Of a DNA stretch of 64,000 bases, positions 35,953 to 44,235 are shown piece after piece; position 1 is the first letter of the stretch, and every line of letters begins with the position of its first letter. A program made the position numbers and the translations under genes. The stretch lies in assembly GCF_005845215.1 (NCBI RefSeq), contig NZ_SPHO01000016.1, forward strand, positions 1 to 64,000, in the 5' to 3' direction. The stretch is from Clostridium sp. 1001271st1 H5. Lineage in GTDB: Bacteria; Bacillota; Clostridia; Lachnospirales; Lachnospiraceae. The notes beneath the pieces are model-generated. The model was not told where the DNA came from, did no database searches, and was given only the letters and a program-made list of their open reading frames with translations.

Positions 35953-38900
35953 CTATGATTCCCGCTTTCTCCCATGAAGGGCAATATATAATCCGGTCAC
36001 CAGGGAGGAAAGTATTGCAATAAGGTAGTAACTGCGGGGACCTTCTCCTGTCTTTGGCAGGGGCGCCAGAGGCACATCCTCATCCAGAATTGTTACTTTT
36101 GCCGGGTCATCCGGCCACTGTGCCATGGGTACCTGCTCCGGCTCAATATTGATAGTCTCTCCAGGGCCTCCGGAAGGATTATATCGGCTGGAGCCTCCGC
36201 CGGAACCGCCTGAGCTGCCGCCGGAGCCGCCGCCCGATGGCTCTGTCTCACCTCCGGAAGGTTCTGTTTCGCCGCCGGAGGGTGTTTCATCCGGCACATG
36301 ATTGTCGAACACCACCTCTGTCTGCTGCCCGGCTGCAATCATCACCACTTCCGTATTGCCGTCCCTGCCGTTGACACGGACCTGGTAGCTGAAATTCTCC
36401 CCATCAATAGGGGTGCCCTGTGCATCCGCCACTTCCGTCACCGTATATTCTCCTGTAGGAAGCAAAATCACCAGGCTGTTATCCCTGCTGTCCGGAACAT
36501 AGTGAAGCAGGATTACCTGCCGGATTCCGTCCAAGGATTCGCCTTCTTTATTATAATAGCGGTTTCCGTCCCATATGGTAAAGTAAAATCCTTCCTCACC
36601 CTGCAGGGCCACTTCCTCTCCTGTCACCTGTTTTGTTATCTTCAGGGCTCCCTGACTTCTGACATTTTCAAATATAAAGGGAATTCCTGTATTTTCTACA
36701 ACCAGTATCTCATCCGGATATTCCCTGGCATCCTCTTCATCCGGTATAATGAAATACCTTCCTTCCGCCTTTTCATAGCCCTGAGGTACCACGGTTTCTT
36801 CCAAATAGTAAAGCTGACCCTTTTCAAGCCTTTCTATCAGGGCGCTGCAGGACCTGCCCTGCTCATCTTTTACCGGTTTATAGGTACCAGCCGGTTCCAT
36901 ATTACTATCGCCCACTTCACCGGCCTTATACAGCGTAAATTCAGCGCCGTCCAGAGGGCGTCCTGACTGGTCCACCTTATAAATCCTGACCGAAAAATCC
37001 CCTCCTCCGGTTGCCCATGGCTTTACGATTTTTACTGCTTCCTCCACTGTATCCTCAACAGATTCCTGGCTGCTGTAGTAGAGCTTTGCTGTGTTTTTGG
37101 TGCTGATGGTTGAACCCACAGCCCCATTGAGCATGACCTTGTAGACAATTCTGATTGGCGTCTCGTCCGGCAGGTTGGATATCTCAAAACTCCTATCCCC
37201 CACACTGATAACCGCTTCCCGGATTGCCTCCGACGTATTGGCATTGCTCACCTGGAAGCTGTCCGGAAGATAAATCATCTTGTCATTTCCCAGGGTATCC
37301 TTCACCGCCAGGGTGCCGGCGCTTATATCTGCTCCCGGCTTATTCACCAGGATGGTATATACGGCAGAAGGAGCAGTGGAACCGCTGTATTCCATTCCCT
37401 TTTCCAAAAAACCCTTGTCAATGCCAGTGCTGGCCGAAACCTGATAAAGAGGCGTTCCGTCAATGAACATCTGGGCTTTATTTACAAACTCCTTTACGGA
37501 CGGGTCGGTTATTTTGGTGGTGACATCCAGATTGACATGGTTTCCCAATTTATAACCGCTAAAGTTTTTTTCAACCTGGTTGAGATGAATGGTCACTATC
37601 TGGCTGCCGTCAGACATTCTGACTGTATAATCTCCTGCCTCCTGGCTGAGTATATATTTCATATTTTTAAACTTAATGCTTTCCAGGACCATTCCCTTTG
37701 GAATTGTCTCCTCAATGTTTACTTCTTCGAATTTACCCAAATCATGGGGGGCGTTTCCTGAGCCGTAGCCTTTATTAATATTCAGGGTCCATACAACCTC
37801 ACCCTTATTGGCATCTGTCTTGGACACGCTTTTTGACAGATAGTCGTCAACATAGTATGGCTGTGAGGCCCATCTGGTCCAGGTGGAATCTTGAATTGTC
37901 AGCTCAGCCGTATTCTTAAAACGAAGATTGTCTGCCCCATTCCTGCTGAAGCCGGCAAATGCCTCCTTTGCCACATAGCTGTTATATGCAATGGTGACAG
38001 GTCCCTTTACCGCTTCATTAAATTTCACGGTAAATCCGCGGTTTCCTAAATTCCTGTCAAAGGCCAGGTCATAAATTCCCTGGTCCGGTCCTATGGCATT
38101 TCCATTTCCATCTGTCAGTGCAAAGCCGTCCTTAAACTGTTTCAAACTGCCGAATGTGTGCTTATCCAGATACGTTCCCATCTCCCCGGCATTCCATCTG
38201 ATGACTGTCAGCACATCCCTGTATACGGCATCCCCGGGTATTACTGCTGTGTCTGAATCTGTCACGCCGTTTGAATACGGCGTAAGGATTGATTCCCAGC
38301 GGATGGTGCCAAACTCATCGCCCCATCCAATGACACCCGCCCTGTTCTGGGTTACCGGTTCCTGGCTGTTTTCCTTCATGTCACTGCTTAAGTTCTTCTT
38401 TGAAAGAGTATAGGTATTATAGAGAAAACCTACCTGGGTACCTCCTCCCACACCCGGGAAACCGCTTCCCTCAGGGGCAATCATCTGAATTTCATTGTTC
38501 AGATTGCTGCCCTTGGGCTCATTGACCGTTGTATAATACTTGAAGTCATAGAAGTAATTACCTGGAGCCGGTATCTTCCACTCCCATGTTTTAGCCTTTT
38601 GGGATTCCTCCTCCTTATCCGTATCAATGGTCCAGGTATCCATTACCTGACCGCCGTCACCCCTTTTATCATATGCAGTTATTGTTACCTGGCCTAAATA
38701 CTCCTGACCTTCCTGGTCCTTGTGGTTGAGGTCCAGCGTGTCTTTCACCGTCCAACCGGTAAGATTGATTAAATCAGGGTTCACATAAACGTGGTATTCG
38801 ATGAAAACCGGTATTACTTCCCCTTCTCCGTCTATCTTCTCGTTATAATGTGTTATGCCGCTTTTTGTGACAATGGATGCAGAGTGGCTGAAGGATGAGT

Positions 38901-41900
38901 CTGCGCTTGCGGAGGCGCCTTGGCTGCTTGTGACAGTCACCTTGTTATTGAAACTGAGATTCAGGGATGCGCTTACCTTTTTGCCTTCATCCTCGGTCTT
39001 GCCGGATTTCCCCCATGCCCCGGGTTCAATGTTCATCCAGTAGCTGAGCACTGCCTTTTCACCGGGTTTCATACTGGCGGGAGCGCCGCTGCGGTCCAGC
39101 AGCTTAATAAGCTTCGATGTTCCGTTTCCTCCATCCGGCTCTGCGAACTCAGCCCCGGCTATGCTGCTGCCTTCGGATACAGAATCCACCGCAATACCGG
39201 CCTCAGAATCAAATGATATTACATCCTTTTTATTGTCATTGAATTTATCCAAAATCCGGATATCTGTCAAATCCCCAGTGTTATCCTTTCCTGCCTCAAT
39301 TGCCACATGGAAGCGCACTGCTTCGGGAATCCCCATTTCAGAGTAACGTACATCCCCGTCTTTTTCTGTATCGGTATCAGCCCATTTGTCATTGTTATGT
39401 GTCTTCTTCACATTTACAGAATGCTTTTCCACAACAGGCACCGTTTCAAATACCAGCGTCTTATCGATGTCCCCGCAATGAATGACTATCTCCGTTTTAT
39501 CTTTGTTCTCACCGCTAAAATCTATGCTTCCGCTTACTCCGGCGGTTCCTTTAAATCTCTGCCCTACCTGCGATTTGGTAATGCTTATATTGATTGCGCC
39601 GTCTTTCTTTATACCGGCCCTTCCGATTGCACTGCCCGATGTGTCCAGCACATCAAAACTTACCGCATCATACAGTATATTGGCAGGAAACCGGTAGGTA
39701 AAGCTGTCCCCGGCCTTTACCAGATAATCCGCAAGACTGGTATCCCCGCTGTTTTCCATGGCATAGGAAATTTCAAACCATGTTTTGATATCCCTGGGAA
39801 GGGGTTTCCCATCCTTAAGAGTAATCCGTGTGATTCCATCGTCCCCGGTTGTTTCTGTTACTTCCAGTTCCTGATTGTTCTTGTCACACACAGTAAGCTT
39901 CGGATATCCGGCGTCCATCAGTCCCTGGTCCTGAATATCGAACACCCGGCCGGCAGCCTCATCCCCGCTCAGAAATGCCGGAGAAAAGGTTGTGAAGTGG
40001 CTGGTGGCACAGCTTAATGTATTAATCACCTGTCCATCCGGAATCTCCTGATGGCTGTCTTCCATGACCTCCACCGTGTCATCCTGTTCCTTAACCCATA
40101 AGACCTGGGCCGCCTCTGCTTCCCGGCTCAGTGTTTCCATAAGGCTGCCCGAGAAACTTACCTCCACCTGACCGTTCCGGTTCCATTCCCCGCTGTCAAG
40201 CTTTTCATTGCCAAGCCAAAGGTTGATATCGTATGCAGGCGCTGCAATGACTACCTGTCCCTGCTCCGCGCCCTTCTCTTTAATGACATCCTCCACCTGG
40301 TCCGTTACTATTTCAGCCGTGGCCGATGTTCCCCAGGGAAGTACCCCCTGTTCAGCGGATATGGTGATGTCCATTCCGTCGCTCATGTGGAATGTCCTTG
40401 AAAATTCAGGGGATATTCCCTGCTCATTCAGGGTGATTTCTATTTTCTGGTCCTCTTCAATGTCCTCCAGGACATACCACGCAATGCCACCTTCTATCTG
40501 TTCAGCTTCTAAAGCATTACCATTAGCAAATGCCGATTCCACCATGTATCCGTCTTCTGTTTTCACACCAAAGGTTATGCTCTCACCCTCTGCTGCGCTG
40601 CGGGGTCCTTTTTGGATATATCCTTCAGATTTAGGTGTAATCTCATATGTTATCTGATAACCTTCCACATCCTCCAGCACCTTTAGTTTACCCAAAGTGG
40701 TGATATATGCCTTAGCCGTGCTGCATCCGCCCATTCCCACCAAATCGCCATACCCGATAGAAGGAGTTGTGTGCTCCTGGTTTTCCGGCTCAGAGGGAGT
40801 TGCTTTTGATTCCTCCGGCTCGGAAGGGGTTGCCGGCAGTGCGTCCGGGACGGTTGTATTGGGCGTGGTCGTGTCCGATGCGGTTGTCTCCGGCGCGGTT
40901 GTTCCCGATGCGGTTGTCTCCGGCGTGGCTGTATCCGATACCGTTGTCTCCGGCGTGGTTGTTCCTGTTACGGTTGTGTCCGGTGTGGCTGTTCCCGATG
41001 CGGTTGTCTCCGGCGCGGTTGTTCCCGATGCGGTTGTCTCCGGTGCGGTTGTTCCCGATGCCGTTACCTCCGGCGCGGTTGTTGCCGATGCGGTTGTCTC
41101 CGGCGCAGTTGTGTCCGGCACAGTTGCCTCCGGTACGTTTGTTTCCGGCCCAGATGTTTTCGACTCAGATATATCTGTTCCGTCCGTCTCTGGCTTAGAT
41201 GATTCTGTTTTATCCGCTGTTGTCCGTTTATCTTCGAACATTCTCTCCTGAACAGTGCTGTTCAGGGTTGCGGTATTCTGAACCCCGTCATCCTGTTTCA
41301 CAGCTACCCTTGGTACTTCATGGGAGGAACGTCCGGCCACAGGCTCTGCAGTCTCTGTATCTGCGTCCTGGGCGTCCTGGGCGTCCTGGGCTTCCTCTGC
41401 GGTATCCCCGTCATCCTTTTTTCCTGCCCCGGCAGCATCATCCGCTTCGGTTACCCTGCCCGATTCTGCGCTATCTGCAGATTCCTCTACCCCGTCCGCT
41501 TCTGCGCTATCTTCAGTTTCCTCTGCCCTGCCTGCTTCTGCGGCACCTGCAGTTTCCTCTGCCCTGCCTGCTTCCGTAGCATCTCCTGTCTTCCCTTCCC
41601 CGTCTTCTGAGGCATCTGTTTCTTCTATCCAGCCTCCATCCGCTGCATCTGTTTCTGCCATCCCGCCTGCTGCGGTATCTTCTGCTTCCTCTGCCTTCCC
41701 TGCCTGTTCCGTCTTCCGTCCGCTGTCAGATGGATTTGCAGGTGCGCCAAAATCAATCCGGTTATCCCCAAATGCATCCTCGTAGCCCTTAACATTCACA
41801 CGCCTGGTTCTCTTTTCACCGCCCTCTGACAAATCAATGACCGTTGAAAATCCCATTGTGCTATCCCCGTTATTGACATAGAGAATTACAATCTCCTCCT

Positions 41901-42264
41901 GACCGGTAAGCGTATATGCATCATCCACATCCTCCGGCAGACGGATGAACGTGCGGATTTCCGCTTCCATACCCGGACCGTCAAACTCCGGATAAAATTC
42001 ATACAAGGGCTCCTGGTTCTCAAAAAATATCTGATAATATTTTTCCAGCTTGCCATCCGTAAAATTTAAATCAGCTTCCGTTACCGGCGATGCCCCATTT
42101 CCTATCATCTCTTCTATGGCATCCACAAAGTCTGACCCCTTAATGATAAAGTCCACACGTTCACCGGCGGCAGCATAAGCAATATTTGAACTGTTTCCCA
42201 CATTCGCAAAAGCCAGTGCTGCTGACAGGCAAAATGCAGTCAATCTCTTCCCAATATTTTTCAT
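35953..42264 (-). CDS. Giant LPXTG-anchored surface protein with SpaA-type domains
   Basis: 2103 residues. A signal peptide (about 1-31, ending AYAA) is followed by a conserved N-terminal part, an acidic Ala/Glu/Asp-rich tract (about 190-315), Thr/Pro/Ala/Ser repeats of the type TTAPETTASG (about 365-475), a long run of beta-sandwich adhesin domains, two SpaA-type domains (from VRIYKVDQ and from ALKITKQV), a Pro/Ser/Gly-rich spacer and the sorting signal LPKTG at 2069-2073 with a membrane helix and a basic tail. Sortase would link it to peptidoglycan; it is likely an adhesin. No sortase gene is nearby. GGGAGG precedes the ATG. The invertible promoter and the 168-residue gene lie upstream. Confidence 0.92.
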   Translation of the reverse strand: MKNIGKRLTAFCLSAALAFANVGNSSNIAYAAAGERVDFIIKGSDFVDAIEEMIGNGASPVTEADLNFTDGKLEKYYQIFFENQEPLYEFYPEFDGPGMEAEIRTFIRLPEDVDDAYTLTGQEEIVILYVNNGDSTMGFSTVIDLSEGGEKRTRRVNVKGYEDAFGDNRIDFGAPANPSDSGRKTEQAGKAEEAEDTAAGGMAETDAADGGWIEETDASEDGEGKTGDATEAGRAEETAGAAEAGRAEETEDSAEADGVEESADSAESGRVTEADDAAGAGKKDDGDTAEEAQDAQDAQDADTETAEPVAGRSSHEVPRVAVKQDDGVQNTATLNSTVQERMFEDKRTTADKTESSKPETDGTDISESKTSGPETNVPEATVPDTTAPETTASATTAPEVTASGTTAPETTASGTTAPETTASGTATPDTTVTGTTTPETTVSDTATPETTASGTTAPETTASDTTTPNTTVPDALPATPSEPEESKATPSEPENQEHTTPSIGYGDLVGMGGCSTAKAYITTLGKLKVLEDVEGYQITYEITPKSEGYIQKGPRSAAEGESITFGVKTEDGYMVESAFANGNALEAEQIEGGIAWYVLEDIEEDQKIEITLNEQGISPEFSRTFHMSDGMDITISAEQGVLPWGTSATAEIVTDQVEDVIKEKGAEQGQVVIAAPAYDINLWLGNEKLDSGEWNRNGQVEVSFSGSLMETLSREAEAAQVLWVKEQDDTVEVMEDSHQEIPDGQVINTLSCATSHFTTFSPAFLSGDEAAGRVFDIQDQGLMDAGYPKLTVCDKNNQELEVTETTGDDGITRITLKDGKPLPRDIKTWFEISYAMENSGDTSLADYLVKAGDSFTYRFPANILYDAVSFDVLDTSGSAIGRAGIKKDGAINISITKSQVGQRFKGTAGVSGSIDFSGENKDKTEIVIHCGDIDKTLVFETVPVVEKHSVNVKKTHNNDKWADTDTEKDGDVRYSEMGIPEAVRFHVAIEAGKDNTGDLTDIRILDKFNDNKKDVISFDSEAGIAVDSVSEGSSIAGAEFAEPDGGNGTSKLIKLLDRSGAPASMKPGEKAVLSYWMNIEPGAWGKSGKTEDEGKKVSASLNLSFNNKVTVTSSQGASASADSSFSHSASIVTKSGITHYNEKIDGEGEVIPVFIEYHVYVNPDLINLTGWTVKDTLDLNHKDQEGQEYLGQVTITAYDKRGDGGQVMDTWTIDTDKEEESQKAKTWEWKIPAPGNYFYDFKYYTTVNEPKGSNLNNEIQMIAPEGSGFPGVGGGTQVGFLYNTYTLSKKNLSSDMKENSQEPVTQNRAGVIGWGDEFGTIRWESILTPYSNGVTDSDTAVIPGDAVYRDVLTVIRWNAGEMGTYLDKHTFGSLKQFKDGFALTDGNGNAIGPDQGIYDLAFDRNLGNRGFTVKFNEAVKGPVTIAYNSYVAKEAFAGFSRNGADNLRFKNTAELTIQDSTWTRWASQPYYVDDYLSKSVSKTDANKGEVVWTLNINKGYGSGNAPHDLGKFEEVNIEETIPKGMVLESIKFKNMKYILSQEAGDYTVRMSDGSQIVTIHLNQVEKNFSGYKLGNHVNLDVTTKITDPSVKEFVNKAQMFIDGTPLYQVSASTGIDKGFLEKGMEYSGSTAPSAVYTILVNKPGADISAGTLAVKDTLGNDKMIYLPDSFQVSNANTSEAIREAVISVGDRSFEISNLPDETPIRIVYKVMLNGAVGSTISTKNTAKLYYSSQESVEDTVEEAVKIVKPWATGGGDFSVRIYKVDQSGRPLDGAEFTLYKAGEVGDSNMEPAGTYKPVKDEQGRSCSALIERLEKGQLYYLEETVVPQGYEKAEGRYFIIPDEEDAREYPDEILVVENTGIPFIFENVRSQGALKITKQVTGEEVALQGEEGFYFTIWDGNRYYNKEGESLDGIRQVILLHYVPDSRDNSLVILLPTGEYTVTEVADAQGTPIDGENFSYQVRVNGRDGNTEVVMIAAGQQTEVVFDNHVPDETPSGGETEPSGGETEPSGGGSGGSSGGSGGGSSRYNPSGGPGETINIEPEQVPMAQWPDDPAKVTILDEDVPLAPLPKTGEGPRSYYLIAILSSLVTGLYIALHGRKRES
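40830..41160 (-). repeat. Coding tandem repeats in the surface protein gene
   Basis: Near-identical 30-bp units, seen on the plus strand as GGTTGTCTCCGGCGCGGTTG-like blocks, encode the 10-residue Thr/Pro/Ala/Ser repeats. About ten copies are visible. Since units are in-frame, copy-number change would lengthen or shorten the stalk without breaking the protein. Confidence 0.85.
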
Positions 42265-42309
42265 ATTGACCTCCCTTATAATTTACACATGAGAATATAC
42301 ACCTTTTGG

Positions 42310-42330
42310 GTTACATTTGAGTTACATTTG
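42310..42330. promoter_or_regulatory. 11-bp-period direct repeats before the surface protein gene
   Basis: GTTACATTTG occurs at 42310-42319 and 42321-42330 on the plus strand, an 11-bp period. Direct repeats spaced by one helical turn are typical of OmpR/PhoB-family regulator sites. They lie about 45-65 bp before the start codon. Function is inferred. Confidence 0.5.
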
Positions 42331-42370
42331 TTATTTTTTCGTAAATTCCCATTTTTTCTTGCCGAAGGCC

Positions 42371-42877
42371 CTATATCTGTATCATTCTCACCATGCGCAT
42401 CAGCTCCAGCGCACTCCTGAAGCTGACCACCTCCCCCTTTGTAACTCTCCCCCGCACACTTCCCTGCATGCTGGAATTCTGTCTGTATTTTATATAAACC
42501 ACCAGCACTTCCCTGGCCTTCAGCGCATGCTGAAACGGAATATGGTCTATGCTGTAAACCAGGTTATCTTTGCTGGCCTGGGGATGATGGGCACTGGCTT
42601 CCCTGTACTGTTTTTCCATCTCCCTGTTTAAAAACCTGTAATCCGTGGTGGGATGAGGGGCTCCCACCCAGTTGCACATCTCATCCAGCTTCAATATCAT
42701 GTCTCCGGCCCCGTTGTACGGCACCGGTTCCCTGAGATAACAATTGCAGATTTCTCCATATGGTTCCCCTTCTTTTGTGCCCTGGATACATACCATCATC
42801 GTGCTTGCCCTGTCTGATACAATTAATTCCTCAATACGCCTTATGGCCTCTTCATCCTGTACCAATCTGCCGTTCAT
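42371..42877 (-). CDS. Protein of unknown function, first gene behind the invertible promoter
   Basis: A 168-residue soluble protein with no signal peptide or membrane helix. It is mixed alpha/beta in appearance, with a Cys-containing central part (EICNCYLREPVPYN) and a conserved-looking SIDHIPFQHALK segment. I do not recognise a family. The start at 42877 is set by GAGGAGATAAAA; an ATG six codons earlier overlaps that site. It lies 40 bp from the left inverted repeat and 106 bp before the surface-protein gene, so in the ON state it would lead the surface-protein transcript. It could regulate, process or simply accompany the surface protein. Confidence 0.75.
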   Translation of the reverse strand: MNGRLVQDEEAIRRIEELIVSDRASTMMVCIQGTKEGEPYGEICNCYLREPVPYNGAGDMILKLDEMCNWVGAPHPTTDYRFLNREMEKQYREASAHHPQASKDNLVYSIDHIPFQHALKAREVLVVYIKYRQNSSMQGSVRGRVTKGEVVSFRSALELMRMVRMIQI

Positions 42878-42917
42878 TTTTATCTCCTCTTTCATTCATG
42901 GTTTTTGATTTCCTGCT

Positions 42918-42945
42918 TACAACAGAATCCCTCTTTTGTTGTAAA
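42918..42945 (+). repeat. Left inverted repeat of the promoter switch (IRL)
   Basis: 28 bp from TACAACAGAATCCC to TTTTGTTGTAAA, a perfect reverse complement of 43157-43184. It lies between the switch and the start of the 168-residue gene. Confidence 0.95.
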
Positions 42946-43015
42946 ACATTATTTTTACTGTCCCCCCTCACCTATCAGAAAAAACCTTTACGGTAAATCA
43001 GTACAAATTAAAATA

Positions 43016-43065
43016 CACAAAAACCAGGCCGGTTAGATAGGATTTTAACCAGCCTGGTTTTTGTG
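43016..43065. terminator. Bidirectional terminator inside the invertible element
   Basis: CACAAAAACCAGGC (43016-43029) pairs perfectly with GCCTGGTTTTTGTG (43052-43065), with an inner GGTTA/TAACC pairing. T-tracts on both strands allow it to work in either orientation. It would stop recombinase transcripts from entering the surface-protein genes. Confidence 0.9.
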
Positions 43066-43104
43066 CAGCAGAGCCCAAATAAACCAACAGCTTTTTACAT
43101 TCAT

Positions 43105-43134
43105 ATGGCATACACGGAAAATATGTAGTATAAT
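43105..43134 (+). promoter_or_regulatory. Promoter within the invertible element (currently rightward)
   Basis: TATAAT (43129-43134) is perfect. The best -35 match is ATGGCA (43105-43110) with an 18-bp spacer; a TTTACA at 43094 is too far away. It now reads towards the 3' end of the recombinase gene, antisense to it. Confidence 0.7.
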
Positions 43135-43156
43135 ACTTTCAAACAGATGCCTGCTG

Positions 43157-43184
43157 TTTACAACAAAAGAGGGATTCTGTTGTA
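43157..43184 (-). repeat. Right inverted repeat of the promoter switch (IRR)
   Basis: 28-bp perfect inverse of the left repeat. On the minus strand it encodes recombinase residues 283-290 (YNRIPLLL) and the TAA stop. Because the repeats are identical, inversion leaves this coding sequence unchanged. Confidence 0.95.
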
Positions 43185-44030
43185 TCTGTCTATCAGCAGA
43201 TTCATTTTCTCCAGCTGTCTGAGGTGTTTCTCCCCGCTTTCCATTGTATAGATTCTTGTAGTATTGACACTGCTGTGCCCCAGTATATCTGCCAGCCTTA
43301 CCAAATCCTTTTCCTGACTGTAATATACCCTTGCAAACAGATGCCTGAGATTATGGGGAAATACCTTGTCCGGGTTAACTCCTGCCTTTTGGCTGATTTG
43401 TTTCATTTCCCGCCATATATTGCTCCGGTCCATGGGCTTTCCGCTCCGCGTGACAAATATCATTCCGGATACAATATTCATTTTTCTTGCATATGCCTTA
43501 AGAAGCCTGCACAACCCATCGGTCAGGAATACGGTCCGTACCTTTCCCTTGCAGTCCACCTCTGCAATCTGCCTGTCCACTGCATTTACCGTAATGTAAT
43601 TCAGCTCCGATATACGTATTCCGGTGGAACACACGGTCTGGAGCAGCAGGCACAGCCTCTCGTTTCCTTCGCTGCCGGCAACCTTCACCAGACGTATATA
43701 CTCCTCCCTGGAAAGCTCCCTCTGCCCGGAACAGAATACCCTCTGTTTTACCTTTATGAACCGTACCGCACAGTCCTCCCAGCCAAGCCATCTCAGGAAT
43801 CCATTGAGGGCAGCAAGGGCGCTGTTTGCAGTAACGGGAGAAAACCGTTCCCTCAGTCCTTCCTTCCACAAGATTACCATATCCTTGCTAACCGGTCTTC
43901 CATTCATATATGACCTGAACAGATTCAGATAATAATAATATTTTTTTATGGTGCCGCTGCTCATCTCGTTCTGATGCATCTGGCGGCAATAATCCTTCAT
44001 CATACTGTCTGAAATTACTCTCTTAGCCAT
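43158..44030 (-). CDS. Tyrosine recombinase (putative invertase of the promoter switch)
   Basis: 290 residues in the Xer/phage-integrase family, with an N-terminal SAM-like DNA-binding domain (1-95) and a C-terminal catalytic domain. All catalytic residues are visible: Arg139 (STGIRISEL), a Lys in KGKVR (about 161-163), His226 and Arg229 (HNLRH), His252 (LGHSS) and Tyr261 (RIYT). AAGGAGG before the ATG at 44030 fixes the start. Its last codons and stop are in the right inverted repeat of the switch, so gene and site are physically fused. It probably inverts the adjacent element; it may also be influenced by antisense transcription from that promoter. Confidence 0.92.
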   Translation of the reverse strand: MAKRVISDSMMKDYCRQMHQNEMSSGTIKKYYYYLNLFRSYMNGRPVSKDMVILWKEGLRERFSPVTANSALAALNGFLRWLGWEDCAVRFIKVKQRVFCSGQRELSREEYIRLVKVAGSEGNERLCLLLQTVCSTGIRISELNYITVNAVDRQIAEVDCKGKVRTVFLTDGLCRLLKAYARKMNIVSGMIFVTRSGKPMDRSNIWREMKQISQKAGVNPDKVFPHNLRHLFARVYYSQEKDLVRLADILGHSSVNTTRIYTMESGEKHLRQLEKMNLLIDRYNRIPLLL

Positions 44031-44126
44031 GTCCGTTCCTCCTTGAGCTGTCTTTGGTCTGTCCCTCATCGGGTAGGTTTCCCATTCCATTGCGGTTTAT
44101 TCTGCCTTAATGATTAGGTTTTACAG

Positions 44127-44169
44127 GTAAAATAAACAGGCACCCGAAACCCAAACAGTTCCGGATGCC
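44127..44169 (-). terminator. Terminator after the LOR/SDH-domain gene
   Basis: GGCACCCGAAAC (44139-44150) pairs with GTTCCGGATGCC (44158-44169), with two mismatched positions. On the minus strand it is followed by TGTTTATTTTACC. It separates this gene from the recombinase gene. Confidence 0.7.
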
Positions 44170-44235
44170 CATTCATAAGCTTACCATTTCATAATTACAC
44201 CCTGTAAAGCTGCGCCTAACAGCGTCCTCCAGCTT

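Larger units (their letters stand above)
42918..43184. promoter_or_regulatory. Invertible promoter element (DNA phase switch)
   Basis: Two perfect 28-bp inverted repeats (42918-42945, 43157-43184) bound 211 bp (42946-43156). Inside are a strong intrinsic terminator (43016-43065) and a promoter with perfect TATAAT (43129-43134) reading rightwards. A tyrosine recombinase gene ends inside the right repeat, and the 168-residue gene and LPXTG gene start just left of the left repeat. The assembled orientation directs the promoter away from those genes (OFF). Inversion would place it about 90 nt before the 168-residue gene's start codon (ON). Inversion itself is inferred from structure. Confidence 0.88.

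Noticed and set aside
40697..41579. Plus-strand frames opposite the Thr-rich repeat region
   Set aside because: Val/Ser/Gly or Leu/Pro/Arg repeats are the mirror of the minus-strand Thr/Ala/Pro repeats; no start signals are seen.
42918..43184. The 28-bp inverted repeats as ends of an insertion sequence or as attL/attR of an integrated element
   Set aside because: The 211 bp between them encode no transposase, attachment sites would be direct and not inverted, and a promoter plus terminator lie inside. A promoter switch explains all features.
42918..43184. The 28-bp inverted repeats as one large hairpin terminator
   Set aside because: They are 211 bp apart and one encodes the recombinase C-terminus; a proper terminator with T-tracts lies separately between them.
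43158..44030. XerC/XerD chromosome-dimer recombinase
   Set aside because: The protein is of that family in length, but the neighbouring inverted repeats, the overlap with one repeat and the surface-protein genes point to a local invertase.
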